Shown here: positions 43,001 to 58,000 of the stretch, piece after piece | How positions within the stretch are numbered: position 1 is the first letter of the stretch | How the letters are laid out: each line of letters begins with the position of its first letter | DNA from: Archegozetes longisetosus | Taxonomy: Eukaryota > Arthropoda > Arachnida > Sarcoptiformes > Trhypochthoniidae | Assembly (NCBI GenBank): GCA_018873245.2 | Contig: JAEMBT020000003.1 | Coordinates: 1,727,843-1,791,842, forward strand | Length of the DNA stretch: 64,000 nucleotides | Direction: 5' to 3' | Made by a program: the position numbers and the translations under genes | The notes under the pieces: generated by a model | Database searches by the model: none | Seen by the model: only the letters and a program-made list of their open reading frames with translations | Told to the model about the DNA's origin: nothing

Positions 43001-46000
43001 ATGTTGTGGTTATATCAACAAAAAAACTTTTCTTTTACAAAATTTTTAATCCAATTTTTCTCTACTCTATCCTTGACTAATGAATCTATTGGAGAAAATT
43101 GAAGCGAAAAATTGGCTTAATATCAAACAAAATAGTTGAGAATACAATTGAAACTCGTTAAGAGTGTAGACAAGACTGAAATGCATTTATTGTGGTTTTT
43201 TAGGAGAACAAGACTAAGGAATTTCAATTGTATTTTCTACTTGAGAACACAATGACTGAAGAATGATAAAAATTAAATTTCTCCCGAGCGTTCACTAATT
43301 CCCTAAAAATTAATTGTATTTAAGAGTCAATAAATTCTAATTAGAATAAATAAATTTGAACAATTTCAGCTTTACTATTGGATGCGAGCTTTATTGTTGC
43401 AAATGACACCCCGCTATAATACTTGATGAGTTTAAGTTTAGATTAGGTCTGCCTTTGTTAGTGTTACCTAAACTTCACTTCAATTAAACATGATTTGCGA
43501 CAATACGGTTGACACTGCACACTAAAGCTTCACTTCTTATGAAGCAGCTATCTAGTATTGACTGTCAGCTAAACAAAAGCAAAATATTTCTATTGACAGA
43601 AAATAACAAATGATGTGTTTATATCAAATACAAAATCCACCTCCAAAGCAGATTTCCCTTGTGTTGATTCCTTTTTAGCCATAATAAGTTCATCTTTGCC
43701 ATTCCTTACCAATAAGTTAATCTGTCATTACAGTAAATACTTAAACGCATCATTTATCACATGTAAGTATTTTCTATTGTGTGCCCGATCGCTACGCTTG
43801 TGCTCTTTATTAGGCCAATCACACGGACTATCACTCGGGCTCGCTCTATAACTCTCTCTTCACTCAAAAGCAAAGCTATTTATCCGTCAGTAATTCGTTA
43901 ATAAAATATAAATTTATCAAATTTGAGGATAAATGACTTGTTTTTCATCTGAATTCTGACTTCAACTGACAGCAAAGTTTTTCATCTAAACAAAAAATGT
44001 TCACTTCAATCATTATTTTCGTCAAAATAAAGAAAAATTTCTCATTTTGAAGCTTAGCCTCAAGTGATAAAGCCATCACTTCAGAGACAACAAAATACTA
44101 TTTCTGACCCAGAGATTTTGCAAAAAATATAGATAGAAATAAAAAATAAAATTTATCCGACAAATAATGATCGGTTACCTATTTCTTTATCAGCCTGAAG
44201 CCAGAATCTAAAAAACTATTTTCCAACTATATCTTTGTCAAGTTTAATGAATCCTTTGCGAGCTTAAGGGATACAACTACCACACGGCCTCTAAAGAATT
44301 TCTAATCTAACCAGACAGAATTTGGCCGAAAGGCTTCAATTTTTTTCAGCCGCATCAGTACTCATACAAATTTAACATCTGTAATAAACAGTCATCAAGG
44401 CTTCAATGAATCGTTTGATCTATTGCGCTTGTTTAGTATATCCATTAGAATGATCTGAATTTATATTGTTCAGATCTCATATTGAAGAGTTTTATAGTGA
44501 CATTAAATTTAATTTTCGTGCAATAAACACTACTTTAGAAATTTAGATAACTTGAGAACATGTGTTATTTTCATATCAATTATCATAATTTAAGGGTCAA
44601 GCAATGTATGCTTGACTATAACGTAATCTAATTATACATCTTTTAACTTATTCATGATATAGAAATATATAATTAAGAATATTATAACCATAAATACTAT
44701 GACTAAAACTTCCATAACTCCTTATTATTGTTAATAAACTTAATGCGTATAAAACTTCCTAATGTTACATAACTATGAGATTTTGATTATAAGTGACAAA
44801 TTCAGTGCTTTATATGTTTATCTAAATGATATTGTTTAATGTTGGATAATAAATAAAAATAAGAAACAAATAAGTTATATCTACTTATATGACTCTTGAG
44901 TTGAGATCATTTATAAATGATAGCAGGAATGGATTACTACTTCAGATAAATGCATAACTGGGAGTAATGTTATTGAAGTGAGTGAATGATCGCTAATATT
45001 CCCAAGTCGTCCAACTATAATATATTATAGCTATTCCTTATATAAACAGGCCAACTCTAGTTTTAAGTTTTTCTATTTGCGACTCACTCTTTTCCTATAA
45101 TTTCAATATATGCAAATTTTCAAACGAAAAAATTCAAAATTCAAATTATCTCGAACAATAATATGATTAAAAATTGAATTTCTTATTTTTTCAAATCCTC
45201 AGGCCTTTATTTTAATTGAAATGTTGTGGAATAGATTTCTATAAAAGTTGTTTTTTTATTTATTACTTCCTATACAGTTAATTTGATTTCTGGTCAATTA
45301 ATAGAAGTAAATATGTTAAGAAATCATTTTGAATTTTTTCTATATTTTCCTAAACGAGAAAGATTTTCATGTGGTGTTTTGGCTTCGAAAGATTTGCTCT
45401 CTCTTACAATAAGTGTATTGTCGATCGACTTGTCATATCCAATAGATATCTTGAATCAGTCACGCAATGGGATACAAATCATCTTTTTATTGTAGTAAAA
45501 GTGTCTTTAATTAAATTGGGGTTTTATTTACAAATTTTTGCCTAAAAATACTAACAAACTGTCTGAAATTCAAATTCAAAATTATTAATTTCTCGCACTA
45601 AAATTTAATTGTAATCCATTTTTAATACAAAGAAGTCGTTCTTCAAATATAATGATTACAAAAGTTTTTAGTCAATATAATTGCATTTAACATAAGCATC
45701 TAATCATTAAATTTGAATAAATTCTCAAGACTTAATCTTATGTAAATTTAAATTTATTTATACTAATATATGCTTTCTGATGATAGCGATTAATAACAAC
45801 TATCTTCTTAATGATATCATTTAGGAATTAAATTCTAGATTCACTAAAATTTGTTTCGATAGTAATGACCCAAAGTGATTGATTTTCATACAAATTTCGG
45901 ACCTATTTTCTAAAGTATTGCGTCCAAGCTTCTCTAATATAATGTATTAGCGAGATTTGTCTGTAAGAGTAAGAAAGTGATTCGTCTCTAGTGATCAAAT

Positions 46001-49000
46001 TGAAACCCGAATCGCCCTCCAGTAAGTCAGAGTTAGCGATGCAATTGAGTTCTCTTTGTGCTGACATTGACAAGCAGGTGATCCTATCGAGTATGACATC
46101 AGAATTATAAGGCAAAAAAATATAAGTGTAGAAGAAGAGCAGAGCAAAAAAGTTTTCAGGTCTATGCTGTGCAATATTGCATTCGAGTTTGGAGTCGCAA
46201 AATAAAACTGTTTTATGGCACAAATTATTATATCATTTATTAACTTATGCGTTGAGTAAAAGATCTCCCCAGGCTAGATATAAGCTATAAAGAAGTGAAA
46301 ATTTGATTTCCATATGCGATGCAGACAAGTTTTCAATGAGATATGGAAAAAATTTATTTATGTATAAGTTATAGAAATATAGGGATTGAATGCCTCAATG
46401 GACTCAGAGGTATAGGATGAATGAAAGTGCCTTCAATTGCCTAAATATAATAAAATACACTGCAATACCGGCACATCATTTGCCTCGAAATTATTATATC
46501 TATCATAAAAAATGAGAACTTGATTTCAAAATTCTTTCTGTCTATTGTATTTTTATTGATGTATGCGTGCTCTGAATATTTTATTTTATACTTTTTCATA
46601 TCAATTTTGAGCAAACTTTTATTTTTTATACTTTTTTCCACTACTAGTACTCAACAAATTACAGAATGTCGACACCCCTCTATTTTTCTCCCAACTATCT
46701 ATATGTTGGTTTGCTTGAATCAGAGATAATATAATAATCATAATGAGGGACGAATGTTTCCACTCAATAAGTAGTTTCTTTGTATTACAAACAAAAACTA
46801 TTTCGCTTTTAATCCAATAGAACTATTTTTCTTTCATAGGTTTCAATGAAAATTAGAAGCGAACGACAGAGAGCTCTCCTATTTTCAGGTCTTAGTTTCC
46901 TTTTTGAGCTGAAGGAAATAATTAGTCAATTACCATATTTTTAGTTTGTCCATCAAATTGAATTACTAGACCTAATTTTGATATCTATTGCGCGCGTAAT
47001 ACAATTGAATAGAAAAAAGGAAACGATATTCAATAGGAAACGATATCAAATTTATTTCTAATTAAGATTACGTGAGAAACATATTAGCAATCGATGAAAC
47101 AACACTTCTATTTCCTGTTATTGGTTAGGCATTAATGAAGATAATCTTTGCTGAAAAATAGCTTAAACATGATTAACACAGATATCCTGGTACTGTATCA
47201 TAACATTAATTGATACTTCAGTTATTCTACTCTTAATTATTATAATTTAATAATCAATATATAACTAGAGTTTTTTGCTTTAAAAATAAGTTCAATCAAT
47301 TTTGCAACCACAATCGATCCGTCAATTTTTCTCGATTTTACACTATTCAATCAAATTTTTGATCGCTTTTCTAAACAATTCTCTAAATCAGAATCGAAAG
47401 TCTGTGAGAAGTCTGTTTGCAACAAAAACGTTGATCAATTTTCAAGAGTCATAATTGTTAACATTGAATGAATACTAATTCGAACAGACACTGTATAAAT
47501 ACTGAATCCATTCTCTAATTTAGAGCTTAAGTTAACATGAGAGAACACTAACAGATTTTACTATAAGGTTTATTTCAATTCATACATATCTTCATTGTAT
47601 TAATCAATGAAAAGGCTTATCAACTGAAATACCGACGAAAAGCAGCAATAGTTAACAATTATAATGATTTTAATATTCAGAAAAGTGATAATTAGATTAT
47701 AGAAAATCCGTTGCTTTAAAAGCTCGTAGAGTTGACTATTTCATGAAGAATCAACTATTTAAGAGAGTTTTTGCTGGTTATTCAAATTTTCAACTAGAAT
47801 AAAGAATTACGTCAAGACAACTCTGATTTAAAGTTTGATCAGTTGTTAAGGTAGTGGAGCTTATTTCTGGACTCAATTTTTGATTATATAATTAAAAACG
47901 TGAGATTTGTCGAATTTGCTATAACCTAAATGAGCTTCTTTTCGCCTAACATAAACTCATATTAGTGTGGATCAGGCTCAACAATAATACTTTACAAGTT
48001 GAGTTTAGCACGTGGTAGCGCGTATTGGCAACATATTTGATCTTAGACACAAAATAAAGGTGTGTTATGCAATTTAAAAAATAACCAAAACTGAATTTAA
48101 ATTAGAGAGTATTGCGCAGTAAAATGAGTTACAGTTCGATAGAAAAGCTGAAATTGCTGGGCAATACTTCCCCTCAAATCTGACTTTCTTACAATAAAGC
48201 AGAGTACGCACAATAGAAAATGTACATACATTTTGAATAAAACCACAATAGATTTATGTAAATTAATACATGTGAAAGAAAAGCAATAAAAGTACACAAA
48301 ATAAAAATAGTAACACTACTAACAACAAAAAAGCTCCACATTTAATAAAGTGAGTTCATTTACACCAGACGTTCAGTGATGTTATTGTCATATCTATAAT
48401 TGTTGTTTGTTCTCTGCCTCATTCTCTCTATATTTTTATGATATAGTTCTCTAACCTAACTATCACCATTGTAATTCAATGGTGACCTTAGCCAATTATA
48501 TTTATTGTTAGAGCCTCTTCTTCTCATTCTCACTCATTTTCTACTATTGGTGTCTCTCATATGAAATCAAATCATCATTAGCTCTATCGAGTTGAAGACG
48601 TGATCACAATCACAATACGTGACTAACTATTACTTTCGCTCATTAAACCTAATCCTAAATTATTTCTATTCGCTATCAATGTTTTTTTGCATAAGTATTT
48701 TTCCATATAGCGCTAAAAATTAATAAAAAAATGAAGCTATCATTAAAGACTAGTTTTAAAAATCATAATGCTTTACTAACACAACTGTTATCAGATTTTT
48801 TTATTGAATTTACTTTATATTTGCGAATGTCGAATCTGAAGCTCACATTGTAAACTTAGGTGAAATAGGATTTATTATTTATAAATTAGCGCATAAGAGA
48901 GTCTGAAATTATGGACTAATGAATATTAAAATTGGAGTGTGTCGAGTGTCGCGGCTTTAGTAGTTGATAGACTCTATTGTCAAAAGTTATGTACAAAATT

Positions 49001-52000
49001 CAGGTTTCGAACTATTTAATCGAAATTCGTTGCTTTTAAAATCATAAATTCTGCACCGAGTCTATGACCATTTCTAAGCCCGGAAGCCTTTGTAATTGAA
49101 AAATATAGAATTTATTCTTTAAAACTTCCGTTAGAATTAGAGTTTTACGTGATTTGACTCAAACAACATGATTCTAAAGCTTATAACAAATTGATATAAA
49201 ACACTTTTCAGTGTCACCAATAAATATAAAACTTGCCAAAACGGATCGGAAAAAGCATTTATAAAATATTTTTTATATCTATCACGACATTACGAGAAAG
49301 TCAGTCTATTTAAAAAAAACTATACCTTCTAGGATTTGTTCCAAAAATATGTGAAAATTTTATAATTTAAGTATTTTCAATGTTTTACCTAAAAGTTATT
49401 AAAAAAATGTTGACATAAAAGTTATTTTAACTGATATTATTTTAAACAAATTTCAGCTATTCTTCAATTAAAAAGCGCCATAATTTTCTGAAATGTAAAC
49501 TTTTACAACACTTATCAGCTAATTATTCGCTGAAAAAGTGCCGATCAAAATATTTGCACTCAAACAAATTTAGACGAAAAGGTATAGAATCAGTAGAAAT
49601 ACCATATATTCATAGATATACTGTTATTATGAAGTGGAAATTAGCGGAAAGCAGACTCATATGCAAAAATGCACTTCATTTATTCCAGTAGTGCTTAATT
49701 TGTCTCTTGTGTATAAACCCTATAAGAAAATTACTCGCGTTTAATAATATTCGTATAATAATTTTTTTCTACTGCTAGGATCAGAAGCATAACTAATTCA
49801 GATATTAATGATTTCTAAACAACTGAATAAAAATATTGTCATAAATTCATTTTCTGCAATCACAGAATATTTTCAGTCATGTTCAAAGATTAACGTTACG
49901 AATGAAGTTGGAAATGAATCCTTTTATACCCGTATATCACGATAATTATGGTTGATTTGTCACATGCTTGTCATTACTCTAATCGAAAAATAATGTTTTA
50001 ATCGAACAATAATTTGATGAGTTTTGCGAGTTTAAAACCCTATTTTGCATGCAATTCATTAATCGGATTTATTTATTTTTCTAATGCTTAAATTTTGCTT
50101 TATCTTTTAAATAGATGTTTACCATAAAATTGACTTACTTTAGACTAAAGGGTGTTTCATTTCCGTCATTAATTCAAATATTGCTTAAAATAATTAAAGC
50201 ATTATATTTTCAATTAGCTCACAAGAAGGGATTAAAAACTAAATTAAATTTACTATAATTGTAGAGTCGCTATTATTAATTATTCTCTAGAATAAGCATA
50301 AAAAATATATTGTATAAAACGAAAACACGCTTACGCGCAAAATCTTATATTTTGTGAGCATTTGTTTTAGGGGTTCATAAAAGTTTTTCAAAACTGAAAT
50401 CTTGCTTCAGTTAAGAGAAATCAGAATGACTTTCTCAACATTATTCCTCTTATTTTTGTTTAGATAAAAGTGAATGCAATTGTCTTAAATTAGTTACGCT
50501 TCAACTTTAAATTTAGAACTTTCTAAGTAATGAGCGTAGCCTAAGGTTTCCAAAAATGCAGATAAGTTCCATTAATTAGAATGGATTAGCACTGGATAAC
50601 TGTCTTATTTTATACTGAATCTAAAACTGTTCAAACAGAATCTCTCTTGCTAACGAATTTTCAATTTGAATTGAGCCTCATTTGAATTTATTAAAAAAGT
50701 ATTAAAACTTATTATTTGGTGTTATTTGAAAGCAATGAGATTGCCTAATATTAAACATGATGCGATTAATTTATATAATCACAAGTGCATTCACTTACAA
50801 TATCAAATATCGCTCATAAGTCATAGTTTTCAAAGTTTATTTAATAGATAGACAGAATCGTAATCAAGTCTTATGATTATGTCTCACAGAAAATCAAATA
50901 AATGAGAGTTCTTTCTGCGAATTGTCAGTTATTATCTTCAAAATTAGATATTATTGACCATCAATTACAGATCGAAACTCGATTTCATCAAAAATTGATA
51001 CCATAATTAATGTGAGATAAGTCTATTATTTTTCTCCTTTCATTCTTGTTGAGTAAAAGGAGACCAAAAATAGAAAATTTGTTTGGGAAAAATCAATAAT
51101 GAAATTAACAAAAATAGTTATCGATTTTCAATGAAGTAATACATCACAATTTTTAAGCCTTAGTTATTCAAGTTAGAAGTTTGAGGCTTCTTTAAAAATT
51201 AGTACTCAATTGGATAAGTTATCGATGAAAAAATTTATAAATTTGTTGATTAGTTTTTCAGAGGCTTCATTCAAATAAACGGCAAACTATGCCTTAAGCA
51301 ATGAATGAAAACGTAAAAAATGTAGTTGTAATGCTATTCATCTCATGCAACCACATATAAATTGGATTCTATTGCACGCATCAAGTGATAAAAACATATT
51401 TCAATTAACTTGCAGTCGCTCTCAAAACGATTTCCCAAATAATTAACCGCAACATAAATTAAAAATAATGAGTAAATTCAATTTTTTCTGATCATACATA
51501 CGTTAAGTAACAGTTTAACTAAAACTTGAAATTTTCAAAAATTAAAGTGAGTTTAAGAAAAGCATCAAAATTTGAATGTACTCTAAACTGAACGAAGCAA
51601 TTAAGTGAAGTGTAGCAGCAAATTAACGACGACAAGCACTTCAATCTGATTTTCTGCTGTAGTTCAGAAAACTCTCAAGCTAAACACTCTCCACTTCTAT
51701 TTGACTGATTTCTTCAGATTCTTTTACGCCATAGAACTCAGTTAACATTAATTGCTTATCACTTCTATCAGACATTTGGCACCAGATCGAAATCAATGTT
51801 AACAAGCACTATTAGCAAAGCTCTTTTGCATTTATTAACAATTCATTCTTCTATTGATTAGATGTCAACTTTTTTATTGATATTTCATAGAGAAGTTTGT
51901 TTTGGGTACGGGTTCTATAAAGAAATATCAAAATAATCACTCAATATAACAAATGCATATCATGCTTGTTTAGGTTAACAATCAATCAATCAATTGACGG

Positions 52001-54973
52001 AAATTGCAATCAAGTAATGAAATCAAAATAGTTATCAAGACTTCCACTAGAATTTGCTTGTGTTGCCTTCAAATGATGAACTGTTTTCCTCAATTTTTGT
52101 TCATTAGAAAAAGCTATCTTTCATTGAAAGCAAAGTATTTCCTATTTACAAACATAGGAATTAACATCTTGCTGATAAAATATTTGTCCACTTTAACACT
52201 CATGGAGATAGAGAATCAAATTTTTTGATGACTAAAAACTTTTTATGAAATATATGCCTCTTCAGTAGACATATAATCATCAAAATGTGTTCGCAGACTA
52301 TCTGCGAGGAACTTTGATATGGTTTTAAAGTCTATATACTTTTTGGGACTATTCAAAAGCTAAAAGCACTGCAATTGATATAAGACTATATGATTTATGT
52401 GTGATTACACTGTAAAAGACTTTTAGTTAGCTTTAGATTATATGAACATCAAAAATGCTATTTCTATAATAAATAATAAATTCAGTACAAAACGACTCAT
52501 TCATTTCGAAGCTCTTGTATATTCTCAGATAATTCGCTTACTCTATGATAACTTTATGAGCGGCTAAGGCTTTTTCAATGATAAGTAATTTCAAAAATAT
52601 GATGTCTAAACTGATAGTAATCTATTCGCTAAAAGTCAATAACTCACCAAAAATATCGATGAAGTGCAGCAAAAATACCAAATGGCATAATAAATATAAT
52701 TGTTGCCACATTTTGAGGTGCCTTTATTTTGTTCTCAAAGTTAAACTTTAGTTTTACATCTCTCTCGCACAGTAGCTAGTTCTTCGTCAGAACTGAAGCC
52801 TAAACTTTAAATTGTTGATCTGAAATCTCGACAATTTTGAAATCATTTATTCAAACCAACAGTTCAGTCAAAAGTTATTTACTTTGACATAACTTGAAAT
52901 ATACGCACAGTATTCAGAGAGAAACCTAAAAAAAAGTTTTCGATTCATTAAATTCTATACTTTGGAGAGGAAAAACCTTTTATTCAAAAAAATGACTGAC
53001 TTTTGATTGAAAGCACGGCTTATTGTTGTTATTCCTATGAATAATTTTTTCGAATCGTATTTACAATTAAGATATTTTTCTTTATGGAAAAATTCCTTAA
53101 TCAAAGCAAAGGTTTCGAATTGATCCGAACTTAGCTGAAGTCTAAACAGAACTGTTGAGAGTTTATCACATTTAGATCCATAAGCACTACAGTATCACAG
53201 ACCCCTCAACAGTGACGTAAACATGAATCTGAACTAATCATAAGCTAATTATCCGGCGTTCAATAGATAAATACAAATTATTGAGAAAATGGAGGAAAAC
53301 AATAAGACTATTTTTTCTCAGGAAAGGTTAAACTTATCTTGAAGTCACATAAATCGGATAGACTTAAACATATAATTGCTTTTTTCTCAGATGCATTTTG
53401 TTGGAAACGCCACTATCTGTTCAAATCATACCAATGCTTAGAGTCAGTGATTTGAGAGCACATGCGCTTTAATGCATAAAATCCTTCAAAAAGCGCATAT
53501 AATATTGCACTAACTCTTAAATATCGCTGAAATATAATATATTTTTTCCAAGAAAAAGCCTATGAATACTCATTAGTAGCTCGAAATTCGATTAAAGGGT
53601 TCACTGTCTAGTTGTTATCTCGTTGTAAGCGACAGATTTGTGTTGGCCTATGATTTGTTTGCGTCGATCTATTACTAAAAAATGAGTCAAACTTTAGAGA
53701 AACTGCTTATTTTTCATCTCTAGATCAATCGATTTAAGAGCTACTTTGTATTTAGGAAATGATACCTAATTTCAGAATTTTTGTTTCGCTTTGAGTCGCC
53801 AGAAAACTAATATTTTTCGGAACAATTGGTTGCTAGATGTACTTTGTTTGAACGGAAGTAACTTTTGATCCCATTATTTTGGAAACTTGCGAAAGAATTA
53901 GTTTGAAACTTAGAAAGAAATCGAGTTTCTTAAGTACTAGCCATTCAATACAATGCATGCAATCGCTTCACTGACCACAATCTTAGCAATAAGTTATTTC
54001 CCTAAGAAACTCGAAGCTTGATAAAAGCTTGTCAAGTCTTTGATGACCAACAGTTTTAAATGTGACGATAAACTCTCATACAATACACCAATAACCAGAA
54101 GGGTTTGAGAGTGGCATTCTATCAAAATTTGATATGCCACACAAATTTTTAAGATTGATTCCCATTTTGTTAACAATTTCACGCTAAACATTATGCTAAA
54201 CATCAAACAGATTTGAATAGAAATTATTCAGATCTTCCTTTCATTTAACTAGATTTTATAGAATATCAGTTTGAATTAGTGTTCATTAGAGGCATTTCAA
54301 TTTCAATTGATCGGAGCATAAATTTTAATTGACTCAAAATAATATTTAATAAGTTGTAAGACTAGTGAAAAGAATATTTGACTTCATTATTTTATTTCCT
54401 TATTGCCTAATACGAACTTTCATAGGTCTAATAAGGTATTCCTTTTTCAAGACAGCATTAAGTCTTCAAAATGAATTGTTTTTGTAGAATTTTTTTCAAA
54501 CCTAAACTAAAATTAATTCAATTTAAATAAAGCAAGAAAAAAACGGAAAAAATTGAAAAAGCATTCGTTGAACCAAAAAATTTAATTACATCCTGGGAAT
54601 AATTGATAATCGGCTTAATTTGTTTAATTTACATTATTTTTCTGATACCAGATGTGATGCTTTACTATATTATATCATTAATTATAAGTGAAAAAAATTA
54701 ATTTCAAATATAGTAAAGTTTGTCCTCATTTCTTGAGTAAGTTAAGTCTGAACTAATACTAGATCACTACAGACCAGTTATACTCTACAAATAGTTTAGT
54801 TTATCGATGGGAAAACTCTCAGTATGTGCTCTTCGGATCAATCCGTTGCCCTCCTATTTAGCGCTGAGCCGAGCTCTGAGTCTATAACTTTTGTTTGATT
54901 TGTAATACTAGGGGAAAAATTATCGGAAACGGAACGGAACATAAGGGAAACAAGAGAAGAGGAGTTCAAGAGT

Positions 54974-54975
<2 letters not shown>
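40001..54975. other. long gene-poor stretch, nothing coding seen
   Basis: AT-rich single-copy-looking DNA. No open frame carries a known domain; frames of 60-106 codons occur on both strands as expected by chance. A 16-bp perfect palindrome (ctataatatattatag, 45015-45030) is followed by a TATA-like TATATAAA at about 45039-45046. No transposon ends or long inverted repeats were noticed, in contrast to the first 25 kb. Confidence 0.45.

Positions 54976-55008
<33 letters not shown>
54976..55008. repeat. (GA)n microsatellite
   Basis: About 16 GA units on the plus strand, just after a relatively GC-rich pocket (about 54830-54890). Confidence 0.95.
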
Positions 55009-58000
55009 AAATTACTATTTTCGATAAACATTTTTTTCTCCATCTCATCCTCGCATCAAATAGTTGTACAGACCTTTTTCCCGCACCGTATTTTTGGTGT
55101 TAATGGCAATTGGGATCAAAAAAAAATTTTTGCTCACTTTTGCTGTTTGCGCCCTTACTTTATCCTCCGATCTCTCTCTTCTTCTCCTACTATTATTTGA
55201 TCGGATTGTTTTTGGGACTAAATTGTTATGGAGAGAAGCTGAAAACGCAAATGTTTTCAATGGTGATTCTCTTTCACGTCAATTTGTGATAAATGGCTGC
55301 AATTTGTATGATTTTTTAGGCACACAATACAATAAGTGCATTAAGAAACAAATACATTAGTGAATGGCGTGGAATTGTTTCTATCCTATTGATTATCACA
55401 TTTTTCTTTAGTGTATTATTTTTTCTATCAAAACTTCTTACGAATCCATATATGTCAAGCTTTCTTTTCTCGTACTCTTATTATTATCTTATTTATAAGT
55501 TCAGGAATAAACAAATATTTTTCAATCACAAACTTAGATAAAAGTTTTTTTCTTTTTTTTTCTCTCTATCGGTTAATGCTTTTTGGTTCAGTTGTGTTTG
55601 AGGGGAATTATCAGTGGATGAGAGAAACTAAATTTGATTAAATGTAACATTTTATGTATAATTTGATCATTATTTGGAGCGATACAAAAACTGAATGATG
55701 ATTATTGTTCCGATAACTAAATTAATAGTCCAGAAACAGCTGACCGTATTATTAACATTAGTCCTTTTAACTACAGGAGTACATGAGTAACTGATTAAAT
55801 GCGTTGGAAAGAGTCATATAAAGCAGTAATGGGTCACATACTTATCAAACAAATCACAATATTCATGAACAACACTAAAGGATTTGGAAGAAGTTTTCAT
55901 ATGACGGAAAAGTTGTTGTTATTTAACTTGTAAGTTACAAACAAGCTTTGATAAATATTTGCCGAATCAAACAATGCTCTCCACATTCATGAATCTGTGA
56001 ATCATTAAATTTATTGTATTCTACTAAAACTTAATGAAGCTTTCAAATAAAATCAAAATGAAAAAGTTTCATTTGGTAGAACAAGAGCTCGAGCAAAACC
56101 TGAGTTGTGATAAAGATCAGTAAATTAGAGCGATATTCAACTTTTAAAACTGACCTTAAACTTAACCCATAACAATTGCCTAAATACAAAAGACGTTTTA
56201 GGAGAAGCAAAGACTGAAATGTTTTAATCTATAATGAAGTGTAATAGTGCTCAGGATTGAGTTTTGTCTCAAAATCAAAAGTGATATATGACATCATTTA
56301 TTGCGCAACAACTTTAAGAACTAGACTCCCATAGACATTGGACTTCTAACTTGTATATAAGTTCATTAGTCTTTCAAGACTCTAATGAATATAAATAATA
56401 AATCATAATAATCATCACTAAATCTACAGAAAAAACTTTTTGCCACAAAGTTTTCCATTATTAAAATTGCATAATTGCGTTACAGTTCAGATTTATGTAC
56501 AGAAAGAGAGGCATTCAAATAATTGTAATCACGCGAAGTGAGAATTTGTTAGTATTATATATATCTTGGATTTTTTTCTCCTTTTCGTACACCAGTTATT
56601 GCAATTTTCATTAATTTGTTCACAACTTTTCGAGCTTCTGTCAAATCATATTTTATATTAGGCTTTGATTCAATAATTTCTATTTTATTGAATTTTTGTT
56701 TTGACCTCTTTCTGAAACATTTTATATGAAATGCTACGCTGTATTTAAATAAGCTTATAAAATCAAATTTAGTGCTGTTATTGAGTTACGAAAAACAAAA
56801 AAAATCAATCAAAAAGTTTTGATAACTTTATTGTTCTGAAAAGTTTCATACACCTCTAAACTACTACTACTTAAATTGAAATTAAATCAATTTTTAAAAT
56901 AAAATTTGAGTTCATCATTTGATTTTTCATGTTGAGACTTGAAATGCAAGTTCATAATGGTTTTTATTCCATAGATCAAATACAATAAAATTGACATAAG
57001 CTTTCTATCATTTTTAATCAAGCTATTGAGTAATATGTTTACACAGGACTATACTCGAAGTAATTAAATACAAGCCTAGAAAGTGATAACTATCCGGAAA
57101 GGATACAAAATATGAGAGGCAAGAAATGTTTGCGTTGGCCTTTTAATAAGTCAATATGAAGCACTTGACCATATAATGAGAGTTACTCTGGTTTTAGCTT
57201 TTGGTACTGGTGCACAACTCGTTCATCTTTTTTGATCAATACAATAAAAGGCATGATCGCATGATCTGATGGTCTCATTCCTACCATTTCTCACAATAAC
57301 CAGCAGAAGTGAACACTTTTACTATTTAAGGCACACATTAACCGAATTGTGTGAATGCACTCCTCATTGATCACATTGGAAACAGTCATTTGTAGTCGAC
57401 ATTCATTTATTGCCAATAATTGATATACGGGCTAAACAAAAAAAGTTGTGATAAGTACTTATGTCGACCACAAGCACTCTAACTTTTATGACCGATAAAT
57501 ATCCAGCTAATTTTGTACACAATTTCCGTCAATCCTTCCTATTCTTTTAATCTTAGCCTTACTCAAGCTTAATATAAGTCTTCAGATTCGGAATAGATTT
57601 AAATTTGTAGCTTGTGTTTACATAGTTCAGTGTTCACTTCATAAACTCTAAGCAATCAAAGTACAGATGAGATCAAAAAAACTTTAATCTCTTACTCTTT
57701 GCTCTTAGTTTTGACGAATTAAAACTTGTACTTAGATGTGTTGAAAGCTTAAATGATATTAAATGCGACTTATGTTAAGCTCTCTTTCTCTTTGCTTCGA
57801 TTTTATACACATATTTTTGAAAAGATTAAGTTTTTCTGATTACAATTTAGCTAATAATACATTTTTATATTGACTTAAAAATGAACAATTAGAAAGTTTG
57901 ATGAACAGAAGAATGTTAATACAAATTATAGTGATTCATAAGAATAATAATGGCATCATTCTTACCCTAACATCAATTTTTGTATAACTCATTTAATGCA

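Noticed and set aside
55064..55360. 98-codon frame with a hydrophobic segment
   Set aside because: An antisense frame is equally open, and no family features or splice context support it.
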